From Lysinibacillus sp. JNUCC-52 (GTDB taxonomy: Bacteria > Bacillota > Bacilli > Bacillales_A > Planococcaceae), in contig NZ_CP065546.1 of NCBI RefSeq assembly GCF_015999545.1, positions 2,884,001 through 2,948,000 of the forward strand: 64,000 nucleotides of DNA, given 5' to 3'. This document shows, piece by piece, positions 45,191 through 53,964 of the stretch. A program made the translations under genes and the position numbers. The notes beneath the pieces are model-generated. The model worked only from the letters and a program-made list of their open reading frames with translations. It ran no database searches and was not told the origin of the DNA. Positions within the stretch are counted from its first letter, which is position 1. The number at the start of each line of letters is the position of its first letter.

Positions 45191-45225
45191 GACAGCGGCA
45201 AAAGCTTTTTTGTCGCTGTTTTTTT
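45191..45225 (+). terminator. Terminator of the aldehyde dehydrogenase-DUF779 operon
   Basis: CAGCGGCAAAA and TTTTTTGTCGCTG pair, followed by seven T. Confidence 0.85.
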
Positions 45226-45228
45226 ATG

Positions 45229-45354
45229 CTAATTTTTTTGGAAAAGTAGTTGTAGGTTTACGTTATTTGGGGAGTTTCGCAATAATAAATAATGCTGTAA
45301 TCGTTCTTGTAGGGTCTGGGTTAATAGTAATTTTCTGATTGTCCGTTCAATCAT
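45229..45354 (-). CDS. Possible 41-residue peptide gene
   Basis: It encodes a basic, Leu/Gln-rich peptide starting MIERTIRKLLL and ending LLFQKN, with no stop codon in between. GGGGGC lies about 7 nt before the ATG and an AT-rich promoter-like tract lies upstream. No family is recognised. It lies in a 440-bp gap that is otherwise empty on plus. Confidence 0.28.
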   Translation of the reverse strand: MIERTIRKLLLTQTLQERLQHYLLLRNSPNNVNLQLLFQKN

Positions 45355-45486
45355 AATATAGCCCCCGTTCATCTTTGTTTATATTAATTAAACCATATAA
45401 TACCTATTTACAAACATTAAATTATGTTTACTTTTTATGTTAATTATTACAAAACGATTGAATCTTTTCGACAGAATGTTACGTAA

Positions 45487-45591
45487 ATAGTGAAAAAGAG
45501 TGTGTTGAACATGGATGTTGTTATAATTGAAAACCAATTTACACAAACTGTGGAGGCTGTATCGAAAATTGCAGGCTGGTTAGTAGATTGA
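45487..45591 (+). pseudogene. Short coding-like fragment upstream of the DUF3969 gene
   Basis: An open stretch with an ATG at 45511 encodes MDVVIIENQFTQTVEAVSKI and then AGWLVD before a stop, 33 bp before DUF3969. It looks like the tail of a decayed gene, or a tiny leader ORF. No ribosome site precedes the ATG. Confidence 0.25.
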
Positions 45592-45624
45592 GTTAAGCAA
45601 GGTAGGAGTGTAAAATAATTAAAT

Positions 45625-45969
45625 ATGAATAAATTATTATTGAATACTACAAATACCGAAGAATTAGAAAAACTACTACTCATAAATGTAATAGGTTTAA
45701 TTGAGGCGTTAAAAAAAGATTTATTAACAATCGAAGAAACTGAAAAAGTTTTATTTAACCCTTATACTATGGATTTATTACAGTCTAAAGGAATTTCAAA
45801 AGAAATATTAGAAATTATTCATTTAGGCACTGAATTAGAAGATATAGTGAGTCTAATGTCTGAAAAATTATTTGAAAGTTTAAGCGAAATTGAATATGAA
45901 AGTATTGCTCAATTAGAACAAAGAAAAGCATATAAATTTCGAAATAAAGTTATTGAATCAATAAATTGA
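45625..45969 (+). CDS. DUF3969 family protein
   Basis: 114 residues, helical and acidic; LEKLLLINVIGLIEALKKDLLTIEE (about 14-38) matches the DUF3969 family of bacilli. AGGAG lies 16 nt before the ATG, unusually far, so expression may be weak. Unlike its neighbours it is markedly AT-rich (many ATA, TTA and AAA codons), a sign of recent transfer. Its role is unknown; small orphan genes of this kind in Bacillales are sometimes immunity genes left after loss of a toxin gene. Confidence 0.7.
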   Translation: MNKLLLNTTNTEELEKLLLINVIGLIEALKKDLLTIEETEKVLFNPYTMDLLQSKGISKEILEIIHLGTELEDIVSLMSEKLFESLSEIEYESIAQLEQRKAYKFRNKVIESIN

Positions 45970-46020
45970 TTCATTTGATTTTAAGTAGTAGTTGAAAGAG
46001 GACAATTGGTACTTCTCTAG

Positions 46021-46058
46021 AGCAGCTCGTTTTAACATGCTAAACGAGCTGCCTTTTC
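46021..46058 (+). terminator. Terminator of the DUF3969 gene
   Basis: AGCAGCTCGTTT and AAACGAGCTGC pair around an eight-base loop, followed by a short T-run. Confidence 0.82.
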
Positions 46059-46089
46059 TATATTGTGTTATACAAAGATTAATTTTTAA

Positions 46090-46281
46090 ATGAATAAAGC
46101 TCAGCTTCAGCAAATTGTTGATTTGTATCAAGAATTAAAGGGAATGAAATTGTTGAAGTGGCATCGCGAATTCGTATTATTTATGGCCGTGCAAATTGCT
46201 ATCTATGATATGGCAAAAGTTCAACAATCTCTATCAATGGCCATTATGACTTCTATTGAATTACTAATACAAGCACAATAG
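46090..46281 (+). CDS. Possible small hypothetical protein
   Basis: 63 residues starting MNKAQLQQIVDLYQEL, helical. It is open with reasonable codon use, but no ribosome site precedes the ATG (an AT-only stretch). It sits in the gap between the DUF3969 terminator and the second aldehyde dehydrogenase. It may be real but weakly translated, or a decayed gene. Confidence 0.35.
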   Translation: MNKAQLQQIVDLYQELKGMKLLKWHREFVLFMAVQIAIYDMAKVQQSLSMAIMTSIELLIQAQ

Positions 46282-46382
46282 GCTGTGATGATATCCACAG
46301 TTACAGCGGCCGCAATAGCGTCAAATTCGAGCACTTCATGATAAACTAAAGAGGAACAGATTATTTGGAGGTGTATTTGAAG

Positions 46383-47810
46383 ATGAACGAAACAAAGCTT
46401 TGGATAAATGGACAGTGGCAAGATGCTAAGGAATCTTATGAATTAACGTCACCTTATAACGGTGAGGTGATTGCAAAGATAGCCAAGGCATCTGTTTCAG
46501 ATGTTAAGCAAGCCATAGAAGGTGCCCAAGATGCATTTCTTTCATTTAAAAAAACAACCGCCTACGAACGTGCCGAAATTTTATATAAAGTAGTCGACAT
46601 TATGCGACGTCGAAAAGACGAATTGGCGGAAATCTTAGCGCAAGAAGCGGGTAAACCTATATCAGCAGGTTTACCAGAAATTGAACGTACGATAGCGACT
46701 TATCAGTTTGCAGCAGAAGGTGCTAAGCAGGTGAAAGGTGAAACGGTACCGATGGATGCCGCACCAGGAGCTGGTGATCGAATTGGCTGGACAAAGCGTG
46801 AGCCATTAGGCGTTATTTCTGCTATTACTCCGTTTAATTTCCCTTTTAATTTAGTCGCACATAAATTAGGACCTGCCTTTGCGGTAGGGAATACAGTGGT
46901 GTTAAAGCCCGCAACACAAACACCACTTAGTGCCATTGTAATGGCGGAAATATTTAAGGAAGCTGGACTACCAGATGGTGCATTACAAATCGTTACAGGT
47001 AGTGGTGGCGAACTAAGCGATACACTCGTAACGCATCCATATGTGAAAAAGGTTACCTTTACTGGAAGTGGTAAAGTGGGATTAGGTATTAAAGAAAAAG
47101 TAGGATTACGAAAAGTAACATTAGAGCTAGGCTCAAATGCAGCAGTTATTGTAGAGCCATCGACACCAATTGATAAAATTATTGCGCGTTGTGTTAGCGG
47201 CGCTTTTAGCTTTGCTGGACAAGTATGTATTTCTTTACAACGCATTTATGTACATTCCTCGATTATAGATGTATTTACAAAGGAATTTGTAGCGCAAACT
47301 GAAAAGCTTGTTGTCGGTGATCCACTTGATAAAAACACAGATGTTAGCGCGATGATCAACCCAAATGAGGTTAGCCGAATTCGTGAATGGATTGAAGAAG
47401 CAAAAGCTCAAGGTGCAGTTGTTGCTACAGGTGGAACATTTACAGAACGTACATTAACACCGACAGTTATGACAAACGTAACTGCTGATATGAAAGTTGT
47501 TTGTCAGGAAACATTCGCGCCAATCGTCTCAATTGTTTCATATGAAACATTAGACGACGCAATTCGACTAGTGAATGAGTCGGAACTTGGCTTAAATGCA
47601 GGGATTTTTACGAATGTACTACCTGATGCCCTGTACGCAGCTGATGAATTGCAAGCAGGTGCTGTTATAATAAATGATATTCCGACATTCCGAGTAGATA
47701 ACATGCCTTATGGCGGCATAAAAATGAGTGGCTATGGTCGAGAAGGTATTAAATGGGCGATTGAAGAAATGACCGATATGAAGTTTATTACGATGAAAAA
47801 AACCTTCTAA
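46383..47810 (+). CDS. Aldehyde dehydrogenase family protein (GapN/glyceraldehyde-phosphate or succinate-semialdehyde type)
   Basis: 475 residues. TPFNFPFNLVAHKLGPAFAVGN (about 146-167), FTGSGKVG (about 224), catalytic Glu in LELGSNAAVIV (about 244-254) and catalytic Cys in FAGQVCISLQR (about 276-286). GSNA instead of the usual GGKN/GGKS is a feature of a subgroup that includes glyceraldehyde-3-phosphate and lactaldehyde dehydrogenases. The ATG at 46383 follows GGAGGTG by 9 nt; the upstream TTG codons are inside or too close to that site. The physiological aldehyde is not known. A thioesterase gene follows on the same strand after 69 nt. Confidence 0.87.
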   Translation: MNETKLWINGQWQDAKESYELTSPYNGEVIAKIAKASVSDVKQAIEGAQDAFLSFKKTTAYERAEILYKVVDIMRRRKDELAEILAQEAGKPISAGLPEIERTIATYQFAAEGAKQVKGETVPMDAAPGAGDRIGWTKREPLGVISAITPFNFPFNLVAHKLGPAFAVGNTVVLKPATQTPLSAIVMAEIFKEAGLPDGALQIVTGSGGELSDTLVTHPYVKKVTFTGSGKVGLGIKEKVGLRKVTLELGSNAAVIVEPSTPIDKIIARCVSGAFSFAGQVCISLQRIYVHSSIIDVFTKEFVAQTEKLVVGDPLDKNTDVSAMINPNEVSRIREWIEEAKAQGAVVATGGTFTERTLTPTVMTNVTADMKVVCQETFAPIVSIVSYETLDDAIRLVNESELGLNAGIFTNVLPDALYAADELQAGAVIINDIPTFRVDNMPYGGIKMSGYGREGIKWAIEEMTDMKFITMKKTF

Positions 47811-47879
47811 ATTTGCATCAATTCTTTTTCTACGATACGATGACGAAAGAATAATACATGAAGGGAAGTTACAAGAACT

Positions 47880-48359
47880 ATGACAACCAATGCTGTACCA
47901 ATGAGCCAATCGCGTACACTTCAGACGCGTCTCGTGTTACCACCAGATACTAATAATCATAATTCCATTTTTGGTGGAAGAGTGTTAGCTTATATTGATG
48001 AAATTGCTGCAATTACAGCGATGAAGCATGCAAAAGGGCATGTTGTAACAGCTTCCATTGATTCTGTTGATTTTTTATCGGCAGCACATGTAGGTGATAT
48101 TCTTGAAATTGAAAGTATTGTTTCATCCACAGGGCATTCATCTATGGAAGTCTATGTCCGCGTTATTTCTCGTAATATTGAAACAGGTGAGGAAAAGTTA
48201 ACAACTGAATCATTTGTAACGATGGTTGCAGTAGATGATCATGGCAAACCAAAGGCTATTCCTGCAATTTACCCTGAAACGGATGCTGAAAAGCGCCTGT
48301 TTGAAACAGGTCCTGCTCGACGAGAGCATCGCAAACAAAAACGTGCTTTGGCACATTAA
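47880..48359 (+). CDS. Acyl-CoA thioesterase (hotdog fold, YkhA-like)
   Basis: 159 residues. A single hotdog domain: LVLPPDTNNHNSIFGGRVLAYIDEIAAITAMKHA (about 18-51), with the NHNSIFGG nucleophile-region signature, and VASIDSVDFLSAAHVGDILE-like strands after it, ending in a basic tail (RREHRKQKR). It hydrolyses acyl-CoA to free acid and CoA. Ends at a strong bidirectional terminator. Confidence 0.88.
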   Translation: MTTNAVPMSQSRTLQTRLVLPPDTNNHNSIFGGRVLAYIDEIAAITAMKHAKGHVVTASIDSVDFLSAAHVGDILEIESIVSSTGHSSMEVYVRVISRNIETGEEKLTTESFVTMVAVDDHGKPKAIPAIYPETDAEKRLFETGPARREHRKQKRALAH

Positions 48360-48368
48360 TTAAATAAC

Positions 48369-48408
48369 AAAAAGGAAATTGACACGATGCAGTCAATTTC
48401 CTTTTTTT
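48369..48408. terminator. Bidirectional terminator between thioesterase and HemAT genes
   Basis: AAAGGAAATTGAC and GTCAATTTCCTTT pair around a seven-base loop, with A- and T-runs on either side. Confidence 0.9.
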
Positions 48409-48414
48409 AGTTTG

Positions 48415-49725
48415 TTATATATTTAATTCATTTACAACATTTATTAATGAGTCTGATGAAGAGGAAACGAGTGTGGCCCCTTGTGATAGCTCTGTAATTA
48501 AAGTAGAAATTGCTGAAATATCTCTTGCCGTGTTTACATATTGCTGTTGAATACCTGATACAGCATCCGCGATATCATTAAATGATTCAGACAAACTTGT
48601 TTGTGTATCAACGCTATGTTGGATTTTCTGGTCAACATTAACGACAGAACTTGCCATTGTTGAAATATTACTTTCTGTTTCTTTAATAAGGTGTGACACA
48701 TTTTGCACAGCATTTTTTGTTTCTTCTGCAAGCTTACGGACTTCCTCGGCTACGACAGCAAAGCCTTTACCATGTTCACCAGCACGAGCAGCTTCAATTG
48801 AAGCATTAAGTGCTAATAAATTTGTTTGGTCAGCGATGCCTGTGACAAGCCCGACAATTTCAGAAATTTTTTGTGAAGATGTACGCAACTGGTTCATCGT
48901 CACTTCAAGGCCGTTGACACTTTGCAAAATATCGTGGATTAATTCATTTTGCTCTTTTAACTGATGCTGACCACGTTTAGATTTATCCTGTGTATCTGCA
49001 ACGAAGTTTAATCCTTGTTTAGTTGCTACAGCGATATCATCTGTTTGAGAGGAGATGACTAAAAGGGAAGCGGCTGTTTCCTCGCTTATCGCATTTAACT
49101 CCTCGGCAGTACTTTGAATTGTAGTAACAAGTGCATGCTTTGTTTGATCTGCCACACTACGTATACGGTCTTCTTCCTTCTCGTATGCTTCAATAACGAG
49201 CTGTTGTTCGAAGTTAATGATTTTACAGAAGGCATTGATGGCACGTATAGCGTCATGCTTTGAAATATCTAAATCATTTGCAAAGCTTGTAAAAGTCGAA
49301 GTTAGTGATTGGAATGAAGCGATATACCATTTTGATTGGAGTCCTATTCGAACATGTGTCTCAGCGATTGCTTTTCTTTCTTTAATGTAGTCGTCATTGA
49401 TGTGACTCTCGAAAATATCGCTTAAATGCTTATGTAAAGTCACCTTTAAACGATCAATTTGGGATGTTCTATTAATAATATCTAGTAAGTTTTGACTTAA
49501 GCTAATCGCTGCATAAAATTGATCGACCATTTCAGGAATAACATTTTTTACTAAAGGTTGTAATTGTTTAATGATTGCTAAATCTTCAGTTGTTAAGTCT
49601 AATAACTGTAATTGTTTTTGTAATTTAGGATAGTTTGAAACATCTAATTGTACATGTTGTTTAAATTCCTCAGGTGTAAGTGTAATTGAATAACCATAAT
49701 TGTTCTTCTTTGTAAACCAACTCAT
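48415..49725 (-). CDS. hemAT: HemAT-type globin-coupled aerotaxis transducer
   Basis: 436 residues. The N-terminal sensor globin (about 20-180) keeps the proximal heme His124 (AETHVRIGL) and the distal Tyr71 (FYAAI) position. The MCP signalling domain (about 220-430) has the tip [42 protein letters not shown]. It is soluble: no membrane span. It senses oxygen and signals through CheA. GAGCAGAC-type upstream with a modest ribosome site. Confidence 0.92.
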   Translation of the reverse strand: MSWFTKKNNYGYSITLTPEEFKQHVQLDVSNYPKLQKQLQLLDLTTEDLAIIKQLQPLVKNVIPEMVDQFYAAISLSQNLLDIINRTSQIDRLKVTLHKHLSDIFESHINDDYIKERKAIAETHVRIGLQSKWYIASFQSLTSTFTSFANDLDISKHDAIRAINAFCKIINFEQQLVIEAYEKEEDRIRSVADQTKHALVTTIQSTAEELNAISEETAASLLVISSQTDDIAVATKQGLNFVADTQDKSKRGQHQLKEQNELIHDILQSVNGLEVTMNQLRTSSQKISEIVGLVTGIADQTNLLALNASIEAARAGEHGKGFAVVAEEVRKLAEETKNAVQNVSHLIKETESNISTMASSVVNVDQKIQHSVDTQTSLSESFNDIADAVSGIQQQYVNTARDISAISTLITELSQGATLVSSSSDSLINVVNELNI

Positions 49726-50059
49726 TGTGTCTGCTCCATTCTTTATAAATCCATAATAATGATAGTAATTGAAGACTCTTTGTGTATTTATTGTTAGGTT
49801 TGTAAATTTGGTGAATATATGGTATTAAATCTATTCTACTATTTTTTGTACTATATTTGGTTAAAAATTTCCGATATTTCTATATTTTTTTATTATTTTT
49901 TTACTTGGGAAGCTGACATTAGTCGGATTACCTATGACACGCTAATTTTTCATGGCATTAGGGCAATTTGAATTTCAAGTAGGAAACCTGTAAAATACGA
50001 ACTGTTTAGTTTTACAAAAAAATGCATGTGAGATAAAAATAGTATTGAGGAGGTATTAC
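49726..50059. other. 334-bp AT-rich intergenic gap between divergent genes
   Basis: It holds the promoters of hemAT (minus) and of the small membrane gene (plus). No ORF, strong hairpin or repeat was found. A run of T-rich sequence sits at about 49870-49905. Confidence 0.5.
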
Positions 50060-50269
50060 ATGGAGAAAAAGCGTTTTAAGTTTGTAATTCCTGTGATGGT
50101 AATTGTAGCAATTGGCTCTGTTTATATGTTAACTAAATATTATGCAGATGTACCAGATCTAAACCAACTATTAATAACGATTTGTGCAACAATAGTATCG
50201 GGTGTGCTCGCATACTTCTTATTCCCGCAACAAGGTGAAAATAAAGTGGATGATCGAGGTCCATATTAA
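50060..50269 (+). CDS. Small membrane protein of unknown function
   Basis: 69 residues with two membrane spans (about 8-26 and 38-57) and a short acidic tail. GAGGAGG lies 6 nt before the ATG at 50060, a strong signal; the earlier in-frame ATG at 50045 would precede it. No family recognised. Confidence 0.7.
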   Translation: MEKKRFKFVIPVMVIVAIGSVYMLTKYYADVPDLNQLLITICATIVSGVLAYFLFPQQGENKVDDRGPY

Positions 50270-50314
50270 TTCATCATCGAGACATGTAAGTAAATCCTTA
50301 ATTTTTTATATGTT

Positions 50315-50424
50315 AAAAATCCGCGTTTGCCTTCTGAGGGCAAAGCATGAGTCAGGCTATTTGCCTAAGCATTTCGCTGACCTTCGTGCCTTATTTCTCC
50401 TTAGAAGTTTGCGCGGATTTTTTT
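50315..50424. terminator. Large multi-stem palindromic terminator, repeat family copy 3
   Basis: AAAAATCCGC at the left and GCGGATTTTTTT at the right, with TTCT/AGAA just inside, enclose a variable core. It lies between the convergent small membrane gene and corA. Same ends as 2634-2706 and 11179-11283. Confidence 0.8.
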
Positions 50425-50450
50425 GAAAGCTAGTAGGGTAGCTTAGCAGT

Positions 50451-51413
50451 TTATGGTTTAAATAGTTTGAACCAGCCTTTGTGTTTAAATAATGCTAACA
50501 TAAATAGTCCAAGTAATAGCATAATACCAAGTACAATAAAGTAGCTGTAGCGCCCATGAAGTTCGGGCATATTATCGAAATTCATGCCGTAAACACCCGC
50601 AATAAACGTTAATGGGATAAAAATGGTGGAGACGATTGTCAACATCATCATAATGCCGTTCATACGGCTAGAGGTCATAGCCATATAACTATCGCGCATA
50701 TCTGCTGTAAGCTCTCGATTAGATTCGACCATTTCTGTAAGCTTTGCTAAATGATCGTGGATATCACCGAAATAAGCTCTTTCCGACTTTTTCAGTGCAA
50801 AGCGATATGAGCTAAGTATTCGATACAATAAGTCACGCATTGGTAAAATAGTGCGCCGTAGATGGAGCAAATCACTACGGAATTCAAACACAATTTGCAT
50901 TGCATTTACATTATTTTGATAAGTTAGTTCATCTTCAAGCGCATTTAAATGATCCTCGATTTTATATACAAGCGGGAAATAACTATCGACTATTTTATCG
51001 ATTGTTTGATACGTCAGGAAAACGGCGCCTCGTTCCCAATACTTCGGCTGATCTTCTAAAAGCTTCTGAACCTTTTCAATCTCGGTTGTTTCGTTTTTGT
51101 GGAAAGTAACAATGAAATGGTCAGAAAGAAAAATATTTAATTCCTCAGCAATTAACGTTTCTTCATTTAATTTGTGAATAACGAAGAAATGATAGTCATC
51201 GTAAAAATCGAGTTTTGGTCGCTGTAGACGCATTAAGCAGTCTTCAATTGCAAGTGGATGAAAATGAAAAAATGTATCGAGCAAAAGTTCTTCTTCTGCA
51301 GTAGGGCAATTAAAATCTACCCAATACCACTCATAATCGTTTTGCTTAAGGTCTTCAAGTGGAAAGTCCTTAATTAATTGTTGATCTTTCGTCATAGCCA
51401 TCGTGCGAATCAC
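50451..51413 (-). CDS. corA: CorA family magnesium/cobalt transporter
   Basis: 320 residues. A large cytoplasmic N-terminal domain is followed by two membrane spans near the C-terminus (about 260-280 and 293-313), with the YGMNF channel motif (about 281-285) at the end of the first. The GTG at 51413 is preferred because GAGGTG lies 6 nt upstream; the GTG at 51422 is inside that site. Ends in a basic tail (KHKGWFKLFKP). Confidence 0.9.
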   Translation of the reverse strand: MIRTMAMTKDQQLIKDFPLEDLKQNDYEWYWVDFNCPTAEEELLLDTFFHFHPLAIEDCLMRLQRPKLDFYDDYHFFVIHKLNEETLIAEELNIFLSDHFIVTFHKNETTEIEKVQKLLEDQPKYWERGAVFLTYQTIDKIVDSYFPLVYKIEDHLNALEDELTYQNNVNAMQIVFEFRSDLLHLRRTILPMRDLLYRILSSYRFALKKSERAYFGDIHDHLAKLTEMVESNRELTADMRDSYMAMTSSRMNGIMMMLTIVSTIFIPLTFIAGVYGMNFDNMPELHGRYSYFIVLGIMLLLGLFMLALFKHKGWFKLFKP

Positions 51414-51528
51414 GGCAATCACCTCATATCTGTTTATCTCGTTTTAAGTACGTAAGAGGAGACATATCACCGTAAGATCATTACCTCATTTACTTATCGT
51501 ACATTACTATATATTATAGGGATTCAAG

Positions 51529-52206
51529 TTACTCTTTATAGCATATCCAACCGCCGAATAGTGTTGTAGCAAAAAACCTCGAAGGCTGTGAAAAACCTGC
51601 CTGTTGTAAGAGCGTAACAATCGCCTCCTCACGAATAAATGAAAGTGAGCGAATAGATTGCTCCATAGTCGCTATTTCCGTGCTTGAAAGTTTTGTGTGC
51701 TGTTGCCAATATGCGCGCCATAGGTCAAATTGGAGCTCTGTTTCAGCGGAGTTAAGTTGTCCGTATTTAGAAACAAGAACAAATGGTGCACCAGAGTTTA
51801 AACGTTGTGCAATTTCTTTTAAGGTAGCAAGTTTCTCCTCGTAGGATTCAATAAAGTGGAGTACTAATATACAGCTCGCCGCATCAAAGTGCATTGCTGG
51901 AACCGATGCAGTTAGTATTGTGCCTTGTAGTAGAGAAATATCATTTGGTAATGATTGCAGACGGTTTTCTGCAATTTTCAACATTGCTTCAGACGGATCT
52001 ATACCGACAAATGACCAATCGGGTCTATGCTCGGCTAACTGTATAATTTCATTACCACTACCTGAGCCTACAACTAAAAAACTTGCTTGCTCTTGCAGTG
52101 TGGATTGATAAAAAGCTTTCGTTAAACGTAGCATGGCATCGTAACTTGGTAATGTCCTTCTTATACCCTTTTCATATTCGTTCGCAAGCGTGTTATTAAA
52201 TTCCAT
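51529..52206 (-). CDS. Class I SAM-dependent methyltransferase
   Basis: 225 residues. SAM-binding motif FLVVGSGSGNEIIQLAE (about 43-59), VGIDPSEAML (about 67-76) and FDAASCILVLHFI (about 105-117) mark a UbiE/Tam-like methyltransferase. No membrane segment. It is monocistronic on minus. The substrate cannot be told. Confidence 0.8.
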   Translation of the reverse strand: MEFNNTLANEYEKGIRRTLPSYDAMLRLTKAFYQSTLQEQASFLVVGSGSGNEIIQLAEHRPDWSFVGIDPSEAMLKIAENRLQSLPNDISLLQGTILTASVPAMHFDAASCILVLHFIESYEEKLATLKEIAQRLNSGAPFVLVSKYGQLNSAETELQFDLWRAYWQQHTKLSSTEIATMEQSIRSLSFIREEAIVTLLQQAGFSQPSRFFATTLFGGWICYKE

Positions 52207-52330
52207 CTAGTATCACATACCTTTCAAAAAAGTTTTAAAAATTTAAGCAGCTTTTGAAACTATTTTGCGTATAGTTCCGTAAATAGAAGTATTAATCATA
52301 ATGACACACCATAAAGGAAGGTTGATATAT

Positions 52331-52636
52331 ATGGAAACAAAATGGTCTAAGGTAATCATACATGCCAGTGCGTTTTTTGCGCCATTTTTAGTGCCGATTT
52401 TATTTTTCCTAATTAGTTCTGATGAAGAAGTGAAAAGTTTTTCGGTGCAAGCGCTATTGTTCCAAATCGTGATGGGCATATTGATTGTAATTGCTGGTAT
52501 CCTATCATTTGTATTAATCGGTTTACCGTTCTTACTAATATTCATCGCTATGGTATACATCGTACCTATTATCGGAATCGTGAAGGCCTTTTCAGATGAA
52601 CCTTGGCGTTATCCAATCGTTGGTCGCTGGGTATAA
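52331..52636 (+). CDS. DUF4870 family membrane protein
   Basis: 101 residues with two to three spans (about 10-30, 40-65, 66-90). KWSKVIIHASAFFAPFLVPILFFLI and the late EPWRYPIVGR match the DUF4870 family. AAAGGAAGG precedes the ATG at 52331. It may be a small membrane accessory of unknown role. Confidence 0.8.
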   Translation: METKWSKVIIHASAFFAPFLVPILFFLISSDEEVKSFSVQALLFQIVMGILIVIAGILSFVLIGLPFLLIFIAMVYIVPIIGIVKAFSDEPWRYPIVGRWV

Positions 52637-52643
52637 TTTTTAA

Positions 52644-52684
52644 CGACGCAAGTATATGCTATGAGCATATGCTTGCGTTTTTTC
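52644..52684 (+). terminator. Terminator of the DUF4870 gene
   Basis: ACGCAAGTATATGC and GCATATGCTTGCGT pair around a five-base loop, followed by six T. Confidence 0.92.
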
Positions 52685-52847
52685 TTTAAGCAAAAAGGGT
52701 ACATTATAGACAAGAACGAGTTATATTTTTAGCGGACAAGCATTTTCTTAGTAGTCCATGCGCTTTTTTACACACAACTAAAAGCACGTCATGATGAAGG
52801 CAATATGTCATATCCATGCGCTTTACACAAATCTTTGTGCGAAATAA

Positions 52848-52906
52848 TTGCAATTATTTTCAAGCGTTTTGTATAATATACTCAAAGATAGTCAAAGATA
52901 GTCAAA
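52848..52906 (+). promoter_or_regulatory. ctsR promoter with three CtsR heptad operators
   Basis: TTGCAA and TATAAT (52872-52877, 18-nt spacing) form the promoter. Directly after the -10, heptads of the CtsR type occur at 52880-52886 (ACTCAAA), 52890-52896 (AGTCAAA) and 52900-52906 (AGTCAAA), each 10 bp apart. CtsR normally binds two tandem heptads separated by 3 bp, so this site offers two overlapping pairs. Confidence 0.85.
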
Positions 52907-52937
52907 GTCAGTGAGGTAAGCGAGGTGTATTCTTAAA

Positions 52938-53408
52938 GTGCGTAATATTTCAGACATCATAGAAGGCTACTTAAAGCAAGTACTTGAATTAGGTGGAGAA
53001 GGGCATATTGAAATCAAACGTAGTGAAATTGCTGATAAATTTCAATGTGTGCCCTCACAAATAAATTATGTAATCAATACAAGATTTACAGCCGAGCGGG
53101 GTTACCTCGTTGAAAGTAAACGGGGTGGCGGTGGATACATTCGTATTTTACGTGTCCGTGCAAACTCACAAATTGATCTAATAGATGATGTGCTCTTGCA
53201 AATTGAAGGAGGAGCCTCGCAAACGGTTGCAGAAGGTTTAGTATATCGTTTAATTGACGAGCAGGTAATTTCAAAGCGAGAAGCGAAATTAATGTTAGCA
53301 GCGGTTGATCGTTCGACTTTAGATTTACAACTACCTTTACGGGATAGCATTCGTGCGAAAATTTTGCGAGCGATGTTAACAACCATTAAATATGAAAAGC
53401 AAAAATAA
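52938..53408 (+). CDS. ctsR: Class III heat-shock repressor CtsR
   Basis: 156 residues. The N-terminal winged helix (about 1-75: ISDIIEGYLKQVLE, KRSEIADKFQCVPSQINYVINTRFT) and the beta-wing RGGGGYIRI are exact family hallmarks. The C-terminal domain (about 90-150) is the McsB/arginine-kinase-responsive part. CtsR represses this operon and other clp genes until heat or stress releases it. GTG start with GAGGTG upstream. It is the first gene of the operon and regulates itself. Confidence 0.95.
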   Translation: MRNISDIIEGYLKQVLELGGEGHIEIKRSEIADKFQCVPSQINYVINTRFTAERGYLVESKRGGGGYIRILRVRANSQIDLIDDVLLQIEGGASQTVAEGLVYRLIDEQVISKREAKLMLAAVDRSTLDLQLPLRDSIRAKILRAMLTTIKYEKQK

Positions 53409-53421
53409 AGAGGTGATGGAA

Positions 53422-53964
53422 ATGATTTGCGAACATTGCAAGCAGCGCAATGCAACAGTAACTGTGACACAAGTACAAAATGGGCAGAAGATGGAACACC
53501 ATTATTGCGATGTCTGTGCCTCACAGTTCCATCCGTTCCATGCAGAGTTTAAACAAGAGCCTGTATCGATTCAACAATTATTATCCAACTGGTTTGGCTC
53601 ACCTACATGGCAAAAAGTCGGTGAAAAACAGCAAGCGCCACCTCAGCAACAAACATGTCCACAATGTGGATTTACGTATAAGCGATTTTTGAAAGAGGGT
53701 AAATTCGGTTGCCCTAGTTGTTATGACACATTTAGCGAGCATTTGCCAAAGCTGTTTAATCGGATTCAAGCTGGACCGCAGCATATCGGTAAAATGCCTG
53801 GTGCTCAAAACAATGTTTTTGTCATTAAAAAACAGATTGAAGATATTCGGAAACGCATGAAGGATGCGGTGGACGAGGAACAATTTGAGGAAGCTGCGAA
53901 GCTTCGTGACAAGGCAAAAGATCTTGAGCAGCAGCTACAATTCGAAGGTGGTGATGTGTCATGA
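53422..53964 (+). CDS. mcsA: McsA, activator of the McsB arginine kinase
   Basis: 180 residues. Four CxxC zinc-type motifs (CEHC, CDVC, CPQC, CPSC within about 3-90) and a C-terminal UVR domain (about 138-172: IEDIRKRMKDAVDEEQFEEAAKLRDKAKDLE). The ATG at 53422 follows AGAGGTG by 6 nt. The stop overlaps the mcsB start (ATGA). Confidence 0.94.
   Translation: MICEHCKQRNATVTVTQVQNGQKMEHHYCDVCASQFHPFHAEFKQEPVSIQQLLSNWFGSPTWQKVGEKQQAPPQQQTCPQCGFTYKRFLKEGKFGCPSCYDTFSEHLPKLFNRIQAGPQHIGKMPGAQNNVFVIKKQIEDIRKRMKDAVDEEQFEEAAKLRDKAKDLEQQLQFEGGDVS

Noticed and set aside
46703-47245. 180-residue ORF on minus across the aldehyde dehydrogenase
   Set aside because: Antisense shadow; the plus frame has all catalytic motifs.
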